A stretch of 64,000 nt of DNA from contig JAFDYD010000018.1 of assembly GCA_018267615.1 (NCBI GenBank), forward strand, positions 1 to 64,000, written 5' to 3'. Of this stretch, positions 62,786-64,000 are shown in pieces. Position numbers and translations under genes: made by a program. Under the pieces are notes generated by a model. It did not search any database. It was not told the DNA's origin and saw only the letters and a list, made by a program, of their open reading frames with translations. How positions within the stretch are numbered: position 1 is the first letter of the stretch; every line of letters begins with the position of its first letter. Source of the DNA: Bacteroidota bacterium. Its GTDB lineage: Bacteria > Bacteroidota > Bacteroidia > Chitinophagales > Chitinophagaceae.

Positions 62786-64000
62786 TTATTGAATGACCTC
62801 GCCATTTTTACTTAATTCGATCACCCGGTCGCAGTACATTTTTAATTGCTCATCTTGTGAAGCGATCAGTATCGTTGCCGTTTTATCATTCTTTAAATAC
62901 ATCGCAATCCTTTTTTTATAAGTTTCTTCCAGGTGTTCAAAAGGTTCCTCAAGCAGTAATAAACGATGACTGCCAAGCAATGCCCGCATTAATAAAATAT
63001 TTCTTCGGACCCCATTAGACAATCCGTTACCCAATGGCAAAATTTCACTGTCGTAACCTTCTTTGCAAGTCTTGATGAATGTATCCAGCCCGGTTACTGC
63101 AGCAAGCGAAGTGATTTCTTCCAGGGTTATATGCTGATTGCCCATGGTGATATTTTCTTTTATAGTTCCATGAAATATATCCTGGCTGCCGAGCAATATG
63201 CCGGTATGCAGACGAAGACTTTGAATGTCATAATTGGCGGCCGGGATGCCATCAATTAAAATGATTCCTGTATAACCTGTGAAGGCACCTGTGAGCATTC
63301 TTAGAACAGTCGATTTGCCGGATCCTGACACACCTTTGAGCTGAACCATTTCTCCCGGAGAAATATTGAAGGAAGTATTATTCAGAACGGTACGCCCGTT
63401 GAAATAGGCGAACCTTACATTATCGAAAGTGATGGATACACCTTTATTTTGCGATTTCAGTAATAGACTTCCTCCAATTTCCTTATCCGCTTCAGTGATC
63501 ACGCTTAGTTTTTCAACGGATACAAGCGCTTCATACACCGTATCGAGATAGGTGATTATTTTTTCAACTGAACCTATGATGGCAATGATAACAATGTCGG
63601 CAGCGATAAACTGACCAACATTGATTTGCTGATTGATTAAAAGATATGAGCCGATAATGAGCATCGCTGCTGTGATGATTATCTTAAAAGAAATAAGACT
63701 CCAGAATTGAGTTAATAATATTTTGAAAAAATCCGTTCTTGCTTGCAAATAATTTCCTACCAGTTCATCTGCCTTTTTTAAATGAAGAGAAGTTTCTTTG
63801 GAATATTTGAAAGATTTTATTGTCCGGGCTACCTCCTGCAGCCAAGCTGCCACTCGATATTTATAACTGCTTGCATTCATCGCGGTAGAAAATCCGTTGG
63901 ATGAACTGAACCGGATAATGATAAGAACAACGGATAGCAGCAGTAAGCCAAATGCGATAAAAACCGGGTGATAAAAGGCAAGAAGCATCAATCCGAGCAA
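62786..64000 (-). CDS. ABC exporter (permease plus ATPase), partial, non-consensus ATPase motifs
   Basis: The C-terminal 404 residues of an ABC half-transporter; the 5' end lies beyond the window. Several transmembrane helices precede a nucleotide-binding domain with Walker A GVSGSGKST (about 228-236) and a Q-loop Gln (LLGSQDIFHG). The remaining motifs deviate: LSNGV replaces LSGGQ, Walker B reads LLLLEEPF with Glu for Asp, the D-loop is EHLE, and the switch His is Gln in LIASQDEQ. It forms an exporter with the HlyD-like and TolC-like genes. Whether a processing peptidase domain precedes the permease cannot be seen. Confidence 0.9.
   Translation of the reverse strand: MLGLMLLAFYHPVFIAFGLLLLSVVLIIIRFSSSNGFSTAMNASSYKYRVAAWLQEVARTIKSFKYSKETSLHLKKADELVGNYLQARTDFFKILLTQFWSLISFKIIITAAMLIIGSYLLINQQINVGQFIAADIVIIAIIGSVEKIITYLDTVYEALVSVEKLSVITEADKEIGGSLLLKSQNKGVSITFDNVRFAYFNGRTVLNNTSFNISPGEMVQLKGVSGSGKSTVLRMLTGAFTGYTGIILIDGIPAANYDIQSLRLHTGILLGSQDIFHGTIKENITMGNQHITLEEITSLAAVTGLDTFIKTCKEGYDSEILPLGNGLSNGVRRNILLMRALLGSHRLLLLEEPFEHLEETYKKRIAMYLKNDKTATILIASQDEQLKMYCDRVIELSKNGEVIQ

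Overview
The window reads as chromosome of a Bacteroidota bacterium, most likely from the Chitinophagaceae or a near relative. The signs are moderate-to-low GC, start codons in A-rich leaders with little Shine-Dalgarno signal, two clear Bacteroidota-type promoters (TTG, 20-base spacer, TAnnTTTG), many lipoprotein signals, DUF1080 / PVC-type cytochrome sugar genes, FAS1 lipoproteins, LytS/LytTR pairs and TPR-bearing HisKA_2 kinases. No rRNA, tRNA, CRISPR array, phage or IS element was seen.

Layout. (1) 83-8493, minus strand: a six-gene carbohydrate-oxidation operon (PVC-type cytochrome lipoprotein, DUF4432 mutarotase-like protein, phosphomannose-isomerase-like cupin, xylose-isomerase-like TIM barrel, Gfo/Idh/MocA oxidoreductase, DUF1080 lipoprotein). 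It fits 3-keto-glycoside chemistry and carries a 218-base inverted-repeat element between two of its genes. (2) 8494-9533: decayed DNA with gene remnants, a 34-codon ORF and a strong terminator. (3) 9534-12278: a four-PAS histidine kinase and a single-domain response regulator, followed by a palindromic intergenic element whose truncated inverted copy opens the window. (4) 12921-29572: a two-gene Tc (ABC) toxin locus, the highlight of the window. The first gene is a fused TcB-TcC cocoon whose variable C-terminus is a predicted zinc peptidase of the MepA (M74, LAS) type. The second is a 3063-residue TcA pore/translocation subunit with two extra N-terminal beta domains. (5) 29730-35493: catalase-like periplasmic peroxidase, AraC regulator, Hsp20, a photolyase/cryptochrome of the FeS-BCP group that lacks the usual cluster cysteines, and a DUF4142 protein. 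(6) 35583-50492: three paralogous TPR / HisKA_2 kinases. Two of them sit in one tightly packed operon with a sigma-54 activator response regulator and a stand-alone receiver. Between the kinase loci lie an alpha/beta hydrolase, isochorismatase-like, AhpD-like and epoxide-hydrolase-like cluster, an NDH-2-like dehydrogenase and a second AraC regulator. (7) 50723-53817: SDR, aldehyde dehydrogenase and hydrolase lipoprotein operon. (8) 54079-59844: DsbA-like protein, small unknown protein, two tandem FAS1 lipoproteins, a LytS/LytTR pair and a beta-barrel-like protein. (9) 60010-64000: a TolC / HlyD / ABC exporter operon running off the window end, whose ATPase has several non-consensus catalytic motifs.

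How it works together. The toxin pair should be self-sufficient for binding (TcA), encapsulation (TcBC shell) and delivery of a roughly 277-residue peptidase payload. No dedicated release or immunity gene is visible. The rest is mostly signal transduction, redox and small-molecule detoxification, and nutrient use, typical of a soil or plant-associated member of the phylum.
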